Positions 1 to 7,019 of a stretch of DNA of 12,434 nt are shown piece by piece. The notes beneath the pieces were generated by a model. It saw only the letters and a list, made by a program, of their open reading frames with translations. It ran no database searches and was not told where the DNA came from. How positions within the stretch are numbered: the first letter of the stretch is position 1; each line of letters begins with the position of its first letter. Made by a program: the position numbers and the translations under genes. The stretch is from positions 1 through 12,434 of the forward strand of contig CALFYR010000740.1 of assembly GCA_937954195.1 (NCBI GenBank), in the 5' to 3' direction. This DNA comes from an uncultured Dehalococcoidia bacterium (lineage in GTDB: Bacteria > Chloroflexota > Dehalococcoidia > Tepidiformales > Tepidiformaceae).

Positions 1-386
1 GGCGAGGTCTCGCCGTGAGCGCCACTACTCCCGTGTGGCCCGTCGCCCATCCGCAGCCTGGTGGGGAGTGGGCTCTCCCGCATCGTCATTGACTCGCCGC
101 CAGCACCCTGCCGTGGCAAGGCTGGCACGCATACACTCCGCGGCAACCCAACGGCGCCCGGAGTGACTTTGCGGTGAACAGTAAGGGTTTTCACCTATAA
201 CGCACAAGGTTTCGTAAACCAACAACTCGTTAGAAACGCATATGCGTGGCCCGGCCGCGCCCCCGCACCCCGGCGTTATGGCAGCAACCACCGCCGCGGG
301 ACGCCCCGCGCGCGATATCCGGTCATCTCCCTGGAACTCTGCCGGGCCCGTGCCTCGAACGGCCGCTCGCCGCCGGGCCGCCGCCC
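1..386. other. Intergenic region with an AT-rich island and small inverted repeats
   Basis: I see no convincing gene here; open frames crossing it run out of the downstream minus-strand gene's shadow and have no family resemblance. Positions 1-14 form a palindrome (GGCGAG-GT-CTCGCC). About 173-247 is clearly richer in A+T than its surroundings. It contains an inverted repeat GGTGAA (173-178)/TTCACC (190-195), a small hairpin GGTTT (208-212)/AAACC (216-220) and a perfect 12-bp palindrome ACGCATATGCGT (236-247). On the minus strand TTGGTT (217-222) and TATAGG (194-199) are 17 bp apart, a weak sigma70-like promoter that would read towards a gene left of the window. The role is inferred; the motifs are seen. 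Confidence 0.45.
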
Positions 387-2066
387 CTAAACTGCCCGCG
401 GCACCCGCTTGATGCGGCGCGTGGCGATTGGGCCGTGGGCGGTCATCAGTTCGGCGAATTCGGTCGCGTCCAGCGCGGCCGTGAAGAGGTGGCCCTGGCC
501 CTGCTTGCAGCCAATCTCCGCCAGGTAGTCCCACTGCCACATGTTCTCGATGCCCTCGGCAACGATGTTCATCTTGAGGGCGTTGCCCATCTCCACAATG
601 GCGCGAAGCACCGGGCCGCTCGTCTCGTCCACCCCCAGCCGCGCGATGAACGACTGGTCGATCTTCAGCGTGTCCACCGGCAGCCGCTGCAGGTAGCTGA
701 GCGACGAGTACCCGGTGCCGAAGTCATCAATGGCGAGCCCCACCCCGAGTTCGCGCAGCCGCCCCAGCACCTCGAGCGTCGCCGGGATGTCCTGGATGAG
801 CACGCTCTCGGTCAGTTCGAGCTTGAGCTGGCGCGCCGGCAGCCCCGTCTCCTTCAGCGTCGCCGCCACGCGTTCGACCAGGTTGGGCTGGCGGAATTCC
901 GCCGCCGAAATGTTCACGCACACCGTGATCGGGTACGCCGGCCGCAGCCGCTGGAACTCCACGGTCCTCCGGCACGCCTCTTCGATGACCCACTGGCCAA
1001 TCCGGATGATCTCGCCCGTCTCTTCGGCGATGGAGATGAACGTCGCCGGCGAGAGGATGCCCCGGTGCGGATGGTCCCAGCGCAGCAGCGCCTCCATGCC
1101 GACCACGTCGCCGGAGCGGAGGTCGACGATCGGCTGGTAGTGCAGGAGCAGCTCACCGCGTTCGACGGAGCGGCGGAGCGCGTTATCCAGGTCGAAGCGC
1201 TCGGCCGGGATCGAGTCGAGTTCGTCCGTGAACAACACGTGCCGGGCCCGGCCCTCGGCCTTCGCCCGGTACAGCGCGATGTCGGCCTTGCGAAGCAGTT
1301 CGGTGCTCGTGCGGTCGGCCTGCGTGCTCACGGCGATGCCGATGCTGGAGGTGACGAACATCTCCTGGCCGGAGAGCGAGAACGGCCGCTTGAGTGAATA
1401 CATCACCCGTTCGGCGATGCTGATGGCGGTGGCGTGCGCGTTCGTCGATTGCACCAAAACGGTGAATTCGTCTCCACCAAGGCGAGCCACCATGTGGCCC
1501 TCGGCCGCGCCAACCAGGCGCTGGCTGAACACCGAAAGCAGCTGATCGCCGACACCGTGACCCAGCGTGTCGTTCAGGTACTTGAAGCGGTCCACATCCA
1601 TGAACAGCACGGCCACGCGGTTGTTGCGATGGGGCACCGAAAGCGCCCGCGTGAACGCGGAGAGGAAGAGCGCCCGGTTGGGGAGCCCGGTCAGGGGATC
1701 GTGGAATGCCCGGTACACCAGCGAATCGGTCGATTCCTGGACCGATTCGGCCATCGCGTTGAAGGCTTCCGTGAGCGTGTGCAGCTCCCGCACCCGGGCC
1801 GGTTCCATGCGGTCGGTAAGTTCCGATTCGGTTGCCGCGGAGATGGTATCGGCCGCCCGCGCGATGGGCCGCGCCACGTGCTTCTGGCAAAGCGCGATGG
1901 CGATGGCCGCGACAGCGCAGCCCACCGCGAACTGGATCGCCGCGTACCACGGGTCCAGCCCGAAGAGCGCGCCGATCGCCGGCGGGAGTGCTACCAGCGG
2001 CGAAAGCGCCACGAGCACCAGGCTCCAGAGCGGGTAACGAAGCGGGGGGCGCGAATTCGAAGTCAT
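387..2066 (-). CDS. Membrane HAMP-GGDEF-EAL protein (c-di-GMP synthase/phosphodiesterase)
   Basis: A 559-residue bifunctional-type c-di-GMP enzyme. Two hydrophobic N-terminal segments (about 13-36 and 42-60) are followed by a HAMP-like linker (about 62-115), a GGDEF domain (about 118-280) and an EAL domain (about 295-545). The GGDEF signature is intact (GGDEF at 197-201, preceded by RL). The residues at the usual inhibitory RxxD position (188-191) read AEGH, so the product-inhibition site is missing. In the EAL domain the expected metal and catalytic residues are visible: E325 of EALLRW, N385, E417, the DDFGTGYSSL motif at 447-456, K468 and E504 of AEGIE, with QG at 524-525. Phosphodiesterase activity is therefore expected; cyclase activity is possible. 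There is no clear extracytoplasmic sensor, since only about five residues separate the helices. The ATG has no strong Shine-Dalgarno. It lies 107 nt downstream of the HD-GYP-like gene on the same strand, so the two may be cotranscribed. Confidence 0.93.
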   Translation of the reverse strand: MTSNSRPPLRYPLWSLVLVALSPLVALPPAIGALFGLDPWYAAIQFAVGCAVAAIAIALCQKHVARPIARAADTISAATESELTDRMEPARVRELHTLTEAFNAMAESVQESTDSLVYRAFHDPLTGLPNRALFLSAFTRALSVPHRNNRVAVLFMDVDRFKYLNDTLGHGVGDQLLSVFSQRLVGAAEGHMVARLGGDEFTVLVQSTNAHATAISIAERVMYSLKRPFSLSGQEMFVTSSIGIAVSTQADRTSTELLRKADIALYRAKAEGRARHVLFTDELDSIPAERFDLDNALRRSVERGELLLHYQPIVDLRSGDVVGMEALLRWDHPHRGILSPATFISIAEETGEIIRIGQWVIEEACRRTVEFQRLRPAYPITVCVNISAAEFRQPNLVERVAATLKETGLPARQLKLELTESVLIQDIPATLEVLGRLRELGVGLAIDDFGTGYSSLSYLQRLPVDTLKIDQSFIARLGVDETSGPVLRAIVEMGNALKMNIVAEGIENMWQWDYLAEIGCKQGQGHLFTAALDATEFAELMTAHGPIATRRIKRVPRAV

Positions 2067-2173
2067 CCGCCCAACTTTCGCGTTTCTACGAGTGTCCCAC
2101 CGGTGACGGCACGGTAGGCCGGTAGGTGAATAGTCGTCTTCGGCCCGGTGGTTCGACAGAGGGTTCGCACCGT

Positions 2174-3091
2174 TTACGCGGCGAATGCGGGCCGCGTGCG
2201 GAAGAGGTGGATGAGCTCCGACGTGATCACGGGGTCGAAAGCGTTGCCCGCACCGTCGCGCATTTCGCGGATGGCCGCTTCGAGGCCGGCCTCGGACGCC
2301 TTATCGAACGCTTCGATGGCGGCGAAGATGCGCCCGCCCAGGACCAGTTGCTCGCCGGAAAGCCCGGTCGCGCCCCGGCCGTCCCAGCGTTCGCCCACGT
2401 GCCGGAGGACATCGGCGGCCCCGCGGGCGGCGGGGAGGTGGTCGAGCATCGCGGCGGCATGGAGCGCCGCGTCGTGCGTTGGCGGGCAGGCAACCTCGCC
2501 ACCGGTGAGGACTGCCCCGAGCGGGTGTACGAGCGCCGCGAGCACCAGGTCGTTCACCTCACGGGGGCTCAGGGAGAGGGGTTCAGCAAGCGTGTAAGCG
2601 AGGGCCGCCGTGCGGGAGGCGTGCGCGGAAGCCGCCTCTCCGGCCGACGCTTCGACCAGGTGTTCCAGGGGTGCGACTTCGCCGCGTTGCCACGCGGCCA
2701 CAGCGTGCGGCAGCCACAGCCCGATGCGCAGCCGCAGCCAGTGCGACGAACGCGAAACGCCAAACCCGGCGAGCGCCATGGCCCCCGCGGAGGTCGCCGC
2801 GCCCGCTTCGATCGGGCCGCCGGGGTTCCCCGCGATGGTGACCAGCGCGGCCACGGGCCAACCGAGCGACACGCCAGCCGCAACCAGCGCCACGCGGCTC
2901 CCGGTGACGCGATGGGCCTGGAGAAATCGCCATGCGCCATAGCTGCCGGCCACGCCCGCGACAACGCATGCGGCGAGCATGGCGACGTGCATGCCGCTCG
3001 CGAAGCCAATGGCCACGAGCACGGCAACGCCGAGGGCGAGCGCGGTCAGACGCACCTTCACCCCGTGGTTTTCGGCATGGCCGCGCGACAT
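2174..3091 (-). CDS. Membrane protein with degenerate HD-GYP-like domain
   Basis: A 305-residue protein with about four hydrophobic segments (roughly 13-32, 36-57, 65-87, 93-112) followed by a cytosolic domain that resembles HD-GYP c-di-GMP phosphodiesterases. Matching parts are H157 in the first helix (ASAHASRTAALAY), a helix ending LVHP at 187-190, ERWDGRG at 234-240, then GLSGEQLVLGGRIFAAIEAFD, and AGNAFDPVI near the end. The catalytic HD pair is H189-P190 instead of His-Asp, the following GK is lost, and the GYP triad reads G240-A241-T242. Metal binding and hydrolysis are therefore unlikely. It may be a ligand-binding or regulatory domain (inference). It sits upstream of the GGDEF-EAL gene on the same strand, supporting a signalling role. 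The ATG at 3091 has no Shine-Dalgarno but lies just after a candidate promoter, so the message may be nearly leaderless. Confidence 0.75.
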   Translation of the reverse strand: MSRGHAENHGVKVRLTALALGVAVLVAIGFASGMHVAMLAACVVAGVAGSYGAWRFLQAHRVTGSRVALVAAGVSLGWPVAALVTIAGNPGGPIEAGAATSAGAMALAGFGVSRSSHWLRLRIGLWLPHAVAAWQRGEVAPLEHLVEASAGEAASAHASRTAALAYTLAEPLSLSPREVNDLVLAALVHPLGAVLTGGEVACPPTHDAALHAAAMLDHLPAARGAADVLRHVGERWDGRGATGLSGEQLVLGGRIFAAIEAFDKASEAGLEAAIREMRDGAGNAFDPVITSELIHLFRTRPAFAA

Positions 3092-3103
3092 TGGAGTGTC
3101 GCG

Positions 3104-3132
3104 AATGTAAAACGTGCGCGAAATCGAGTCGA
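3104..3132 (-). promoter_or_regulatory. Candidate sigma70-type promoter for the HD-GYP-like gene
   Basis: On the minus strand TCGACT (3127-3132) and TACATT (3104-3109) are separated by exactly 17 bp. Each matches four of six consensus bases. The -10 hexamer ends 12 nt before the ATG at 3091, which would give a very short 5' leader. This agrees with the absence of a Shine-Dalgarno. Prediction from sequence only. Confidence 0.35.
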
Positions 3133-3214
3133 AATCGATGAAAGCTTCGAAGGGAAGAAGAGGGCGGGGCGAATACCCTTAGGAAGCGGCTGGAGGTTGG
3201 CGCTGGGGCGAGGC

Positions 3215-3302
3215 GCCCGGTGCCGAGTGCCCGGTGCCGAGTGCCAGGTGCCCGGTGCCCGGTGCACGAACACCGGCGCCCGGCGCCCGGCGCTCGGCCC
3301 CC
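3215..3302. repeat. Heptamer tandem repeat (GCCCGGT-type) between divergent genes
   Basis: Seven consecutive 7-bp units occupy 3215-3263: GCCCGGT, GCCGAGT, GCCCGGT, GCCGAGT, GCCAGGT, GCCCGGT, GCCCGGT. After an 11-bp interruption four further heptamers of a GGCGCCC type follow at 3275-3302. The junction forms a hairpin, CCGGTG (3259-3264)/CACCGG (3271-3276) with a 6-nt loop. The array lies in the 262-bp gap between the HD-GYP-like gene (minus) and the acyl-CoA dehydrogenase gene (plus). The period of seven means it is not a codon repeat. It may be a slippage-prone tract or a binding or structural element; the function is unknown. Confidence 0.8.
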
Positions 3303-3319
3303 GGCGTGCTCTCCAGGCG

Positions 3320-3345
3320 TATAGTTCGGCCTACTGGCAGGAGGT
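3320..3345 (+). promoter_or_regulatory. -10 element and strong Shine-Dalgarno for the acyl-CoA dehydrogenase gene
   Basis: TATAGT at 3320-3325 matches five of six -10 bases. There is no recognisable -35 in the C-rich sequence at the expected distance, where the heptamer repeat ends. AGGAGGT at 3339-3345 is a near-perfect Shine-Dalgarno, 8 nt before the ATG at 3354, and fixes that start. Confidence 0.5.
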
Positions 3346-3353
3346 AGCTACCG

Positions 3354-4529
3354 ATGGAGTTTGTGTTCACCGAAGAGCAGGAAGAGTTCCGGCAGCGGGT
3401 ACGTTCATTTATTAAGGAAAACTGGAACCCGCCGCCCGCGACCGCCCGGCCCGGCGACGATGTGACCAACGCAGCCGAGCGCGAATACGAAAAGCGCCTC
3501 GCCGCCAACGGCTGGCTCACCATGGCCTGGCCGAAAGAATACGGTGGCCAGGGCGCCAGCCACATGCAGCAACTCATCTTCCGGGAAGAAAGCGGCTACG
3601 CCGGCGCGCCCGGCGGCGGCGGCCAGGGCATCAGCATGGTCGGGCCCTGCCTCATGGTGCATGGCAACGAAGAGCAGAAGAAGTACCACCTGCCGCGCAT
3701 CGCCAGCGGCGAGGCGCACTGGGGCCAGGGCTTCAGCGAGCCCGGCTCCGGCTCCGACCTCGCAAGCCTGCAAACCCGCGCCATCCGCGATGGCGACGAC
3801 TTCGTCATCAACGGACAGAAGATCTGGACGAGCGGGGCGCACCACGCCGACTGGTTCCACGTCCTCACGCGCACGAACCCGGATGCTCCCAAGCACCGCG
3901 GCATCTCCTACTTCCTCGTCGATGGCAGGAGCCCCGGCATCACCGTCCGGCCGCTCATCAACATGCTCGGAGACCACGAATTCAACGAGGTCTTCTTCGA
4001 AGACGTGCGCGTGCCCGCTTCGAACATGATGGGCGAAGAGAACCGCGGCTGGTACGTGGCGACCACCCTGCTGGACTTCGAACGCAGCGGCGTGAACTGG
4101 TCGGCCAGCGGCCGTCGCCAGGTGGAGGAGCTGACCGGATTCGCGAAGGAAGCGAAGGGCGCGAACGGGCGCCTCATCGAGGAGCCGCACATCCGCAACG
4201 GGCTCGCGAACCTCGCGGTTGAAGTCCAGGTGAGCCGCCTGCTGAGCTACCAGGTGGTCTGGATGCAGAGCAAGGGCAAAATCCCGAACTACGAGGCGTC
4301 GATGTCGAAGGCGTTTGGCAGCGAACTGGGCCAGCGGATCGCCAACCTCGGCGTGAAGCTCATCGGCCTCGGCGGCCAGCGCATCGATGCGAATGATGCG
4401 GGCGCGCCCCTGCGCGGCGCCTACGGCCGGGCGTACATGCGCACCGTGCCCGGCACCATCGCAGCAGGCACCAGCGAAGTGCAGCGAAACATCATCGCGA
4501 CGCGCGGCCTGGGCCTGCCCCGGGGGTAG
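3354..4529 (+). CDS. Acyl-CoA dehydrogenase family protein
   Basis: A 391-residue FAD-dependent acyl-CoA dehydrogenase of usual length, oxidising an acyl-CoA to the 2,3-enoyl-CoA in the cytosol. Visible family blocks are the N-terminal FTEEQEEFRQRVRSF, the mid-domain flavin/substrate motif GFSEPGSGSDLASLQT followed by GQKIWTSGAHHADW, the stretch NEVFFEDVRVPASNMMGEEN, and the C-terminal GTSEVQRNIIATRGLGLPRG. The position of the MCAD-type catalytic glutamate before GTS is Ala371. A glutamate is instead present at Glu243 (FERSG), the helix-G position used by isovaleryl-CoA, long-chain and steroid-type (FadE/ChsE-like) enzymes, so that residue is the likely base. The substrate cannot be told from sequence; steroid-side-chain, branched or long-chain acyl-CoAs are possible. 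It has its own Shine-Dalgarno and stands alone on its strand, convergent with the MFS gene. Confidence 0.93.
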   Translation: MEFVFTEEQEEFRQRVRSFIKENWNPPPATARPGDDVTNAAEREYEKRLAANGWLTMAWPKEYGGQGASHMQQLIFREESGYAGAPGGGGQGISMVGPCLMVHGNEEQKKYHLPRIASGEAHWGQGFSEPGSGSDLASLQTRAIRDGDDFVINGQKIWTSGAHHADWFHVLTRTNPDAPKHRGISYFLVDGRSPGITVRPLINMLGDHEFNEVFFEDVRVPASNMMGEENRGWYVATTLLDFERSGVNWSASGRRQVEELTGFAKEAKGANGRLIEEPHIRNGLANLAVEVQVSRLLSYQVVWMQSKGKIPNYEASMSKAFGSELGQRIANLGVKLIGLGGQRIDANDAGAPLRGAYGRAYMRTVPGTIAAGTSEVQRNIIATRGLGLPRG

Positions 4530-4541
4530 GACTCAGCAATC

Positions 4542-4572
4542 GGTGGGGGCCGGGAGAGTTGCCGGCCCCACC
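4542..4572. terminator. Hairpin between convergent genes (possible bidirectional terminator)
   Basis: GGTGGGGGCCGG (4542-4553) can pair with CCGGCCCCACC (4562-4572), with one bulged G and an 8-nt loop. It fills most of the 46-bp gap between the acyl-CoA dehydrogenase stop and the MFS stop. There is no T-run on either side, so it is a weak intrinsic terminator at best, or it may protect both 3' ends. Confidence 0.5.
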
Positions 4573-4575
4573 ACT

Positions 4576-5946
4576 CTATCGCTGGGGCACCGGCGCTGGC
4601 TTCGGCCCATCCGGTGCCACCACCTCCACGACGGCCGGCGGCATGCCCGGCCAGGCCGGCCCCAGCCCGCCGTTCGCCCGGTCGGCTTCGAGGGCTTCCT
4701 CGCTAATCCGGTCCAGCTCCCGGATCGACCGGCTCATCAAATAGATCACGACCGAGAGCACCACCGTCACCACCGAGGCCCCTGCCACCGCCGCCGGCGC
4801 GCCGAACGCCTCGGCCACCACGCTCACCGGCAACGTCCCGAGCGGCGTCAGCCCGAACGTCATCATCATCAGCGCCATCACGCGCCCCCGGACCTCGTCC
4901 GGGATCAGCAGCTGCACCACGGTGTTGTTCATCGTCGAGAAAATGCTCACGAACACGTCCGCAATCAACACCAGCGGCAGCGCCAGCAGGAACCACGGGC
5001 TGATCGCGAACAGGAAGAGCGTCCCCGCAAACGCCAGCAGGCTCGACATCATGATCTTCAGCCGCCGCGGCGATTCACTCCGCCACGCTACGAAGAACGA
5101 CCCGATGATTCCGCCCGTGCCGGCCGCCGCGTGCAGCAGCCCTAGCCCGGCATCGCCCACCTTCCAGATGTCATCGGAAAACACCACGAGCAGGCCCTGG
5201 AATGGCATCGCCAACAGCATGGGGATGATGCCCATGATCATCAGCGCCCGCACCGGCGGGTCCTTCGCCACATAGGTGAACCCGCCCTTCAGCTCCGAAA
5301 TCACCGACCGCTGGCCCATCCCCGGCGCCGGCGGCGATTGGTTCACGCGTGTCATCGAAAGCAGCGCGAACGCGTACATTCCCACCGCGATGATGTAGAC
5401 CCACTTCACCCCGGCCGCCGCTGCCAGCGCGCCGGCCAGCACCGGCCCCACGATGCGCGCTGCGTTCATGCCGCCCATTTGCAACGCCATCGCGTTGCCC
5501 AGCCCTTGCCGCCCGACAATGCTGACCACAATCGCCTGCCTTGCCGGCATGATGAACGGGAACACGCACCCCATCACGAACACGACCGCCAGCAGGTGCC
5601 AGAACTCCAGCCTCCCCGTGAGCAGCAGCGCGAGGATGACCAGCTCGTTGGTCACCAGCACCGCCTGCCCCGCGATGATCAGCCGCCGCTTCTCCATCCG
5701 GTCGGCCAACACCCCGCCAAAGGGCGAAACCACGAGCAGCGGGATGGCCACCACCAGGTTCACCATCCCCAGCGCCACCTTCGAGCCCGTCAGGTCGTAC
5801 GCCAGGATCGACCGCACGATGAACTGCCCGTTCATCGCCAGGAAGAAGAGGATGTTGCTCGCGTACAGCCACCGGAACTGCTGGTGCTTCAGCGAAGCAA
5901 ACGGGCTCGCCCGCGTGGGAATCGGGATCTCGGTGACCGGGGCCAT
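4576..5946 (-). CDS. Major facilitator superfamily exporter (MFS_3/EntS-like)
   Basis: A 456-residue integral membrane transporter with hydrophobic segments throughout about 24-405, consistent with 10-12 helices. The loop-2/3 motif A is present as GGVLADRMEKRR (77-88), and a second copy-like stretch, IPDEVRGRVMALMMMTFG (348-365), occurs in the C-terminal half. This order is typical of the MFS_3 group (enterobactin exporter EntS and macrolide-efflux-like proteins). It probably exports a small molecule by proton antiport; the substrate is unknown. After the last helix an approximately 50-residue cytoplasmic tail is charged and then Pro/Gly-rich. The ATG at 5946 has no good Shine-Dalgarno. It is divergent from the aldo-keto reductase gene across 107 bp and convergent with the acyl-CoA dehydrogenase gene, so it is a single-gene unit. 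Confidence 0.9.
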   Translation of the reverse strand: MAPVTEIPIPTRASPFASLKHQQFRWLYASNILFFLAMNGQFIVRSILAYDLTGSKVALGMVNLVVAIPLLVVSPFGGVLADRMEKRRLIIAGQAVLVTNELVILALLLTGRLEFWHLLAVVFVMGCVFPFIMPARQAIVVSIVGRQGLGNAMALQMGGMNAARIVGPVLAGALAAAAGVKWVYIIAVGMYAFALLSMTRVNQSPPAPGMGQRSVISELKGGFTYVAKDPPVRALMIMGIIPMLLAMPFQGLLVVFSDDIWKVGDAGLGLLHAAAGTGGIIGSFFVAWRSESPRRLKIMMSSLLAFAGTLFLFAISPWFLLALPLVLIADVFVSIFSTMNNTVVQLLIPDEVRGRVMALMMMTFGLTPLGTLPVSVVAEAFGAPAAVAGASVVTVVLSVVIYLMSRSIRELDRISEEALEADRANGGLGPAWPGMPPAVVEVVAPDGPKPAPVPQR

Positions 5947-5989
5947 CCAGTTAGCCTAGCACTAACGATCCCCCGAAAACGAACCCTCA

Positions 5990-6045
5990 CGTACACGTCA
6001 CCCTTACGCCGCTATACTTCACCGCTCAACAACCCACTCCGGGAG
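5990..6045 (+). promoter_or_regulatory. Candidate promoter and Shine-Dalgarno for the aldo-keto reductase run
   Basis: TATACT at 6013-6018 matches five of six -10 bases. CGTACA at 5990-5995, 17 bp upstream, is a weak -35 (three of six). GGGAG at 6041-6045 is a Shine-Dalgarno 8 nt before the ATG at 6054. The predicted leader is about 30 nt. The element lies in the 107-bp divergent region shared with the MFS gene and could drive the downstream plus-strand genes. Confidence 0.45.
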
Positions 6046-6053
6046 TCCCCACC

Positions 6054-6995
6054 ATGGAATACCGCCACCTCGGCAACTCCGGCCTCGAAGTCTCCGTCGT
6101 CGGCCTCGGCTGCAACAACTTCGGCATGCGCTGCGATTTCGACCAGTCCGAAACCGTCGTCAACCACGCCCTCGATGCCGGGATCACGCTCCTCGATACC
6201 GCCGACGTCTATGGCGGCCAGGGCAAGTCCGAGGAATTCCTCGGCAAGATCCTCAAGGGCAAGCGCGAGGACGTCATCATCGCCACCAAGTTCGCCTCGA
6301 AAATGGGCGAAGGTCCGCACAAGGCCGGCGGCTCCCGCAAGTACATTATCAACGCCGTCGAAGACTCCCTCCGGCGCCTCCAGACCGACTACATCGACCT
6401 CTACCAGATGCACCGCCCGGACACGACGACGCCCATCGAAGAGACGCTGCGCGCCCTCGATGACCTGGTCACGGCCGGCAAAGTCCGCTACATCGGTTCA
6501 TCGAACTTCAACGGCTGGCAAACCGCCGAAGCCCACTACATCGCCCAGCAGCGCGGCTACACACCGTTCATCTCCGCCCAGAACGAATACAACCTCCTCG
6601 ATCGCCGCATCGAGACCGAACTCGTGCCCGCCTGTAACAAGTACGGTCTCCAGATCCTCCCCTTCTTCCCCCTCGCCAGCGGCTTCCTCACCGGCAAGTA
6701 CCGCCAGGGCCAGGACCTGCCGACCGGCACCCGGCTTGCCAACGCTGGCCCCATGGCCGGCCGCATCCTCACCGAGAAGAACTACGAAACCCTCGGCAAG
6801 CTCGAAGCCTTCGCCGAAGCCCGCGGCAAGTCCATGGTCGATCTCGCCATCGGCTGGCTCGCCAGCCTCTCGCACGTCGGCAGCGTCATCGCCGGCGCCA
6901 CCAAACCCGAACAGGTCGACCAAAACGTCGCCGCCGGCAGCTGGCGCCTCACCACTGACGAGCTCGCCGAAATCGACACCATCACCCGCCGCTAG
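6054..6995 (+). CDS. Aldo-keto reductase
   Basis: A 313-residue cytosolic NAD(P)H-dependent aldo-keto reductase with the expected (beta/alpha)8 length. The full catalytic tetrad is present: D48 and Y53 in LLDTADVYGG, K79 in IATKF, and H120 in YQMHRPD. The N-terminal YRHLGNSGLEVSVVGLG block and the C-terminal cofactor-binding region (SHVGSVIAGATKPEQVDQNV) are also typical. It reduces an aldehyde or ketone, or acts in reverse; the substrate cannot be named. It starts at an ATG with a good Shine-Dalgarno and ends 24 nt before the ApbE-type gene, so the two are probably cotranscribed. A functional link to the redox cassette behind it is not shown by the sequence. Confidence 0.93.
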   Translation: MEYRHLGNSGLEVSVVGLGCNNFGMRCDFDQSETVVNHALDAGITLLDTADVYGGQGKSEEFLGKILKGKREDVIIATKFASKMGEGPHKAGGSRKYIINAVEDSLRRLQTDYIDLYQMHRPDTTTPIEETLRALDDLVTAGKVRYIGSSNFNGWQTAEAHYIAQQRGYTPFISAQNEYNLLDRRIETELVPACNKYGLQILPFFPLASGFLTGKYRQGQDLPTGTRLANAGPMAGRILTEKNYETLGKLEAFAEARGKSMVDLAIGWLASLSHVGSVIAGATKPEQVDQNVAAGSWRLTTDELAEIDTITRR

Positions 6996-7008
6996 CAACT
7001 GGCAGCCC

Positions 7009-7014
7009 GGAGGG
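7009..7014 (+). promoter_or_regulatory. Shine-Dalgarno that decides the GTG start of the ApbE-type gene
   Basis: GGAGGG at 7009-7014 lies 5 nt before GTG at 7020. The next in-frame ATG (7050) has no such site. The GTG start is therefore preferred. Confidence 0.6.
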
Positions 7015-7019
7015 ACGAC

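Noticed and set aside
25..540. 171-residue minus-strand frame spanning the left intergenic region
   Set aside because: Its first half is a shifted frame of the GGDEF-EAL gene and the rest has no family features or ribosome site.
246..1397. 383-residue plus-strand frame opposite the GGDEF-EAL gene
   Set aside because: Antisense shadow; the minus strand carries the complete GGDEF and EAL signatures.
2126..3415. 429-residue plus-strand frame opposite the HD-GYP-like gene, extending through the heptamer repeat
   Set aside because: It is antisense to the minus-strand gene and gives a repetitive tail only because the heptamers are read in frame; no domain is recognisable.
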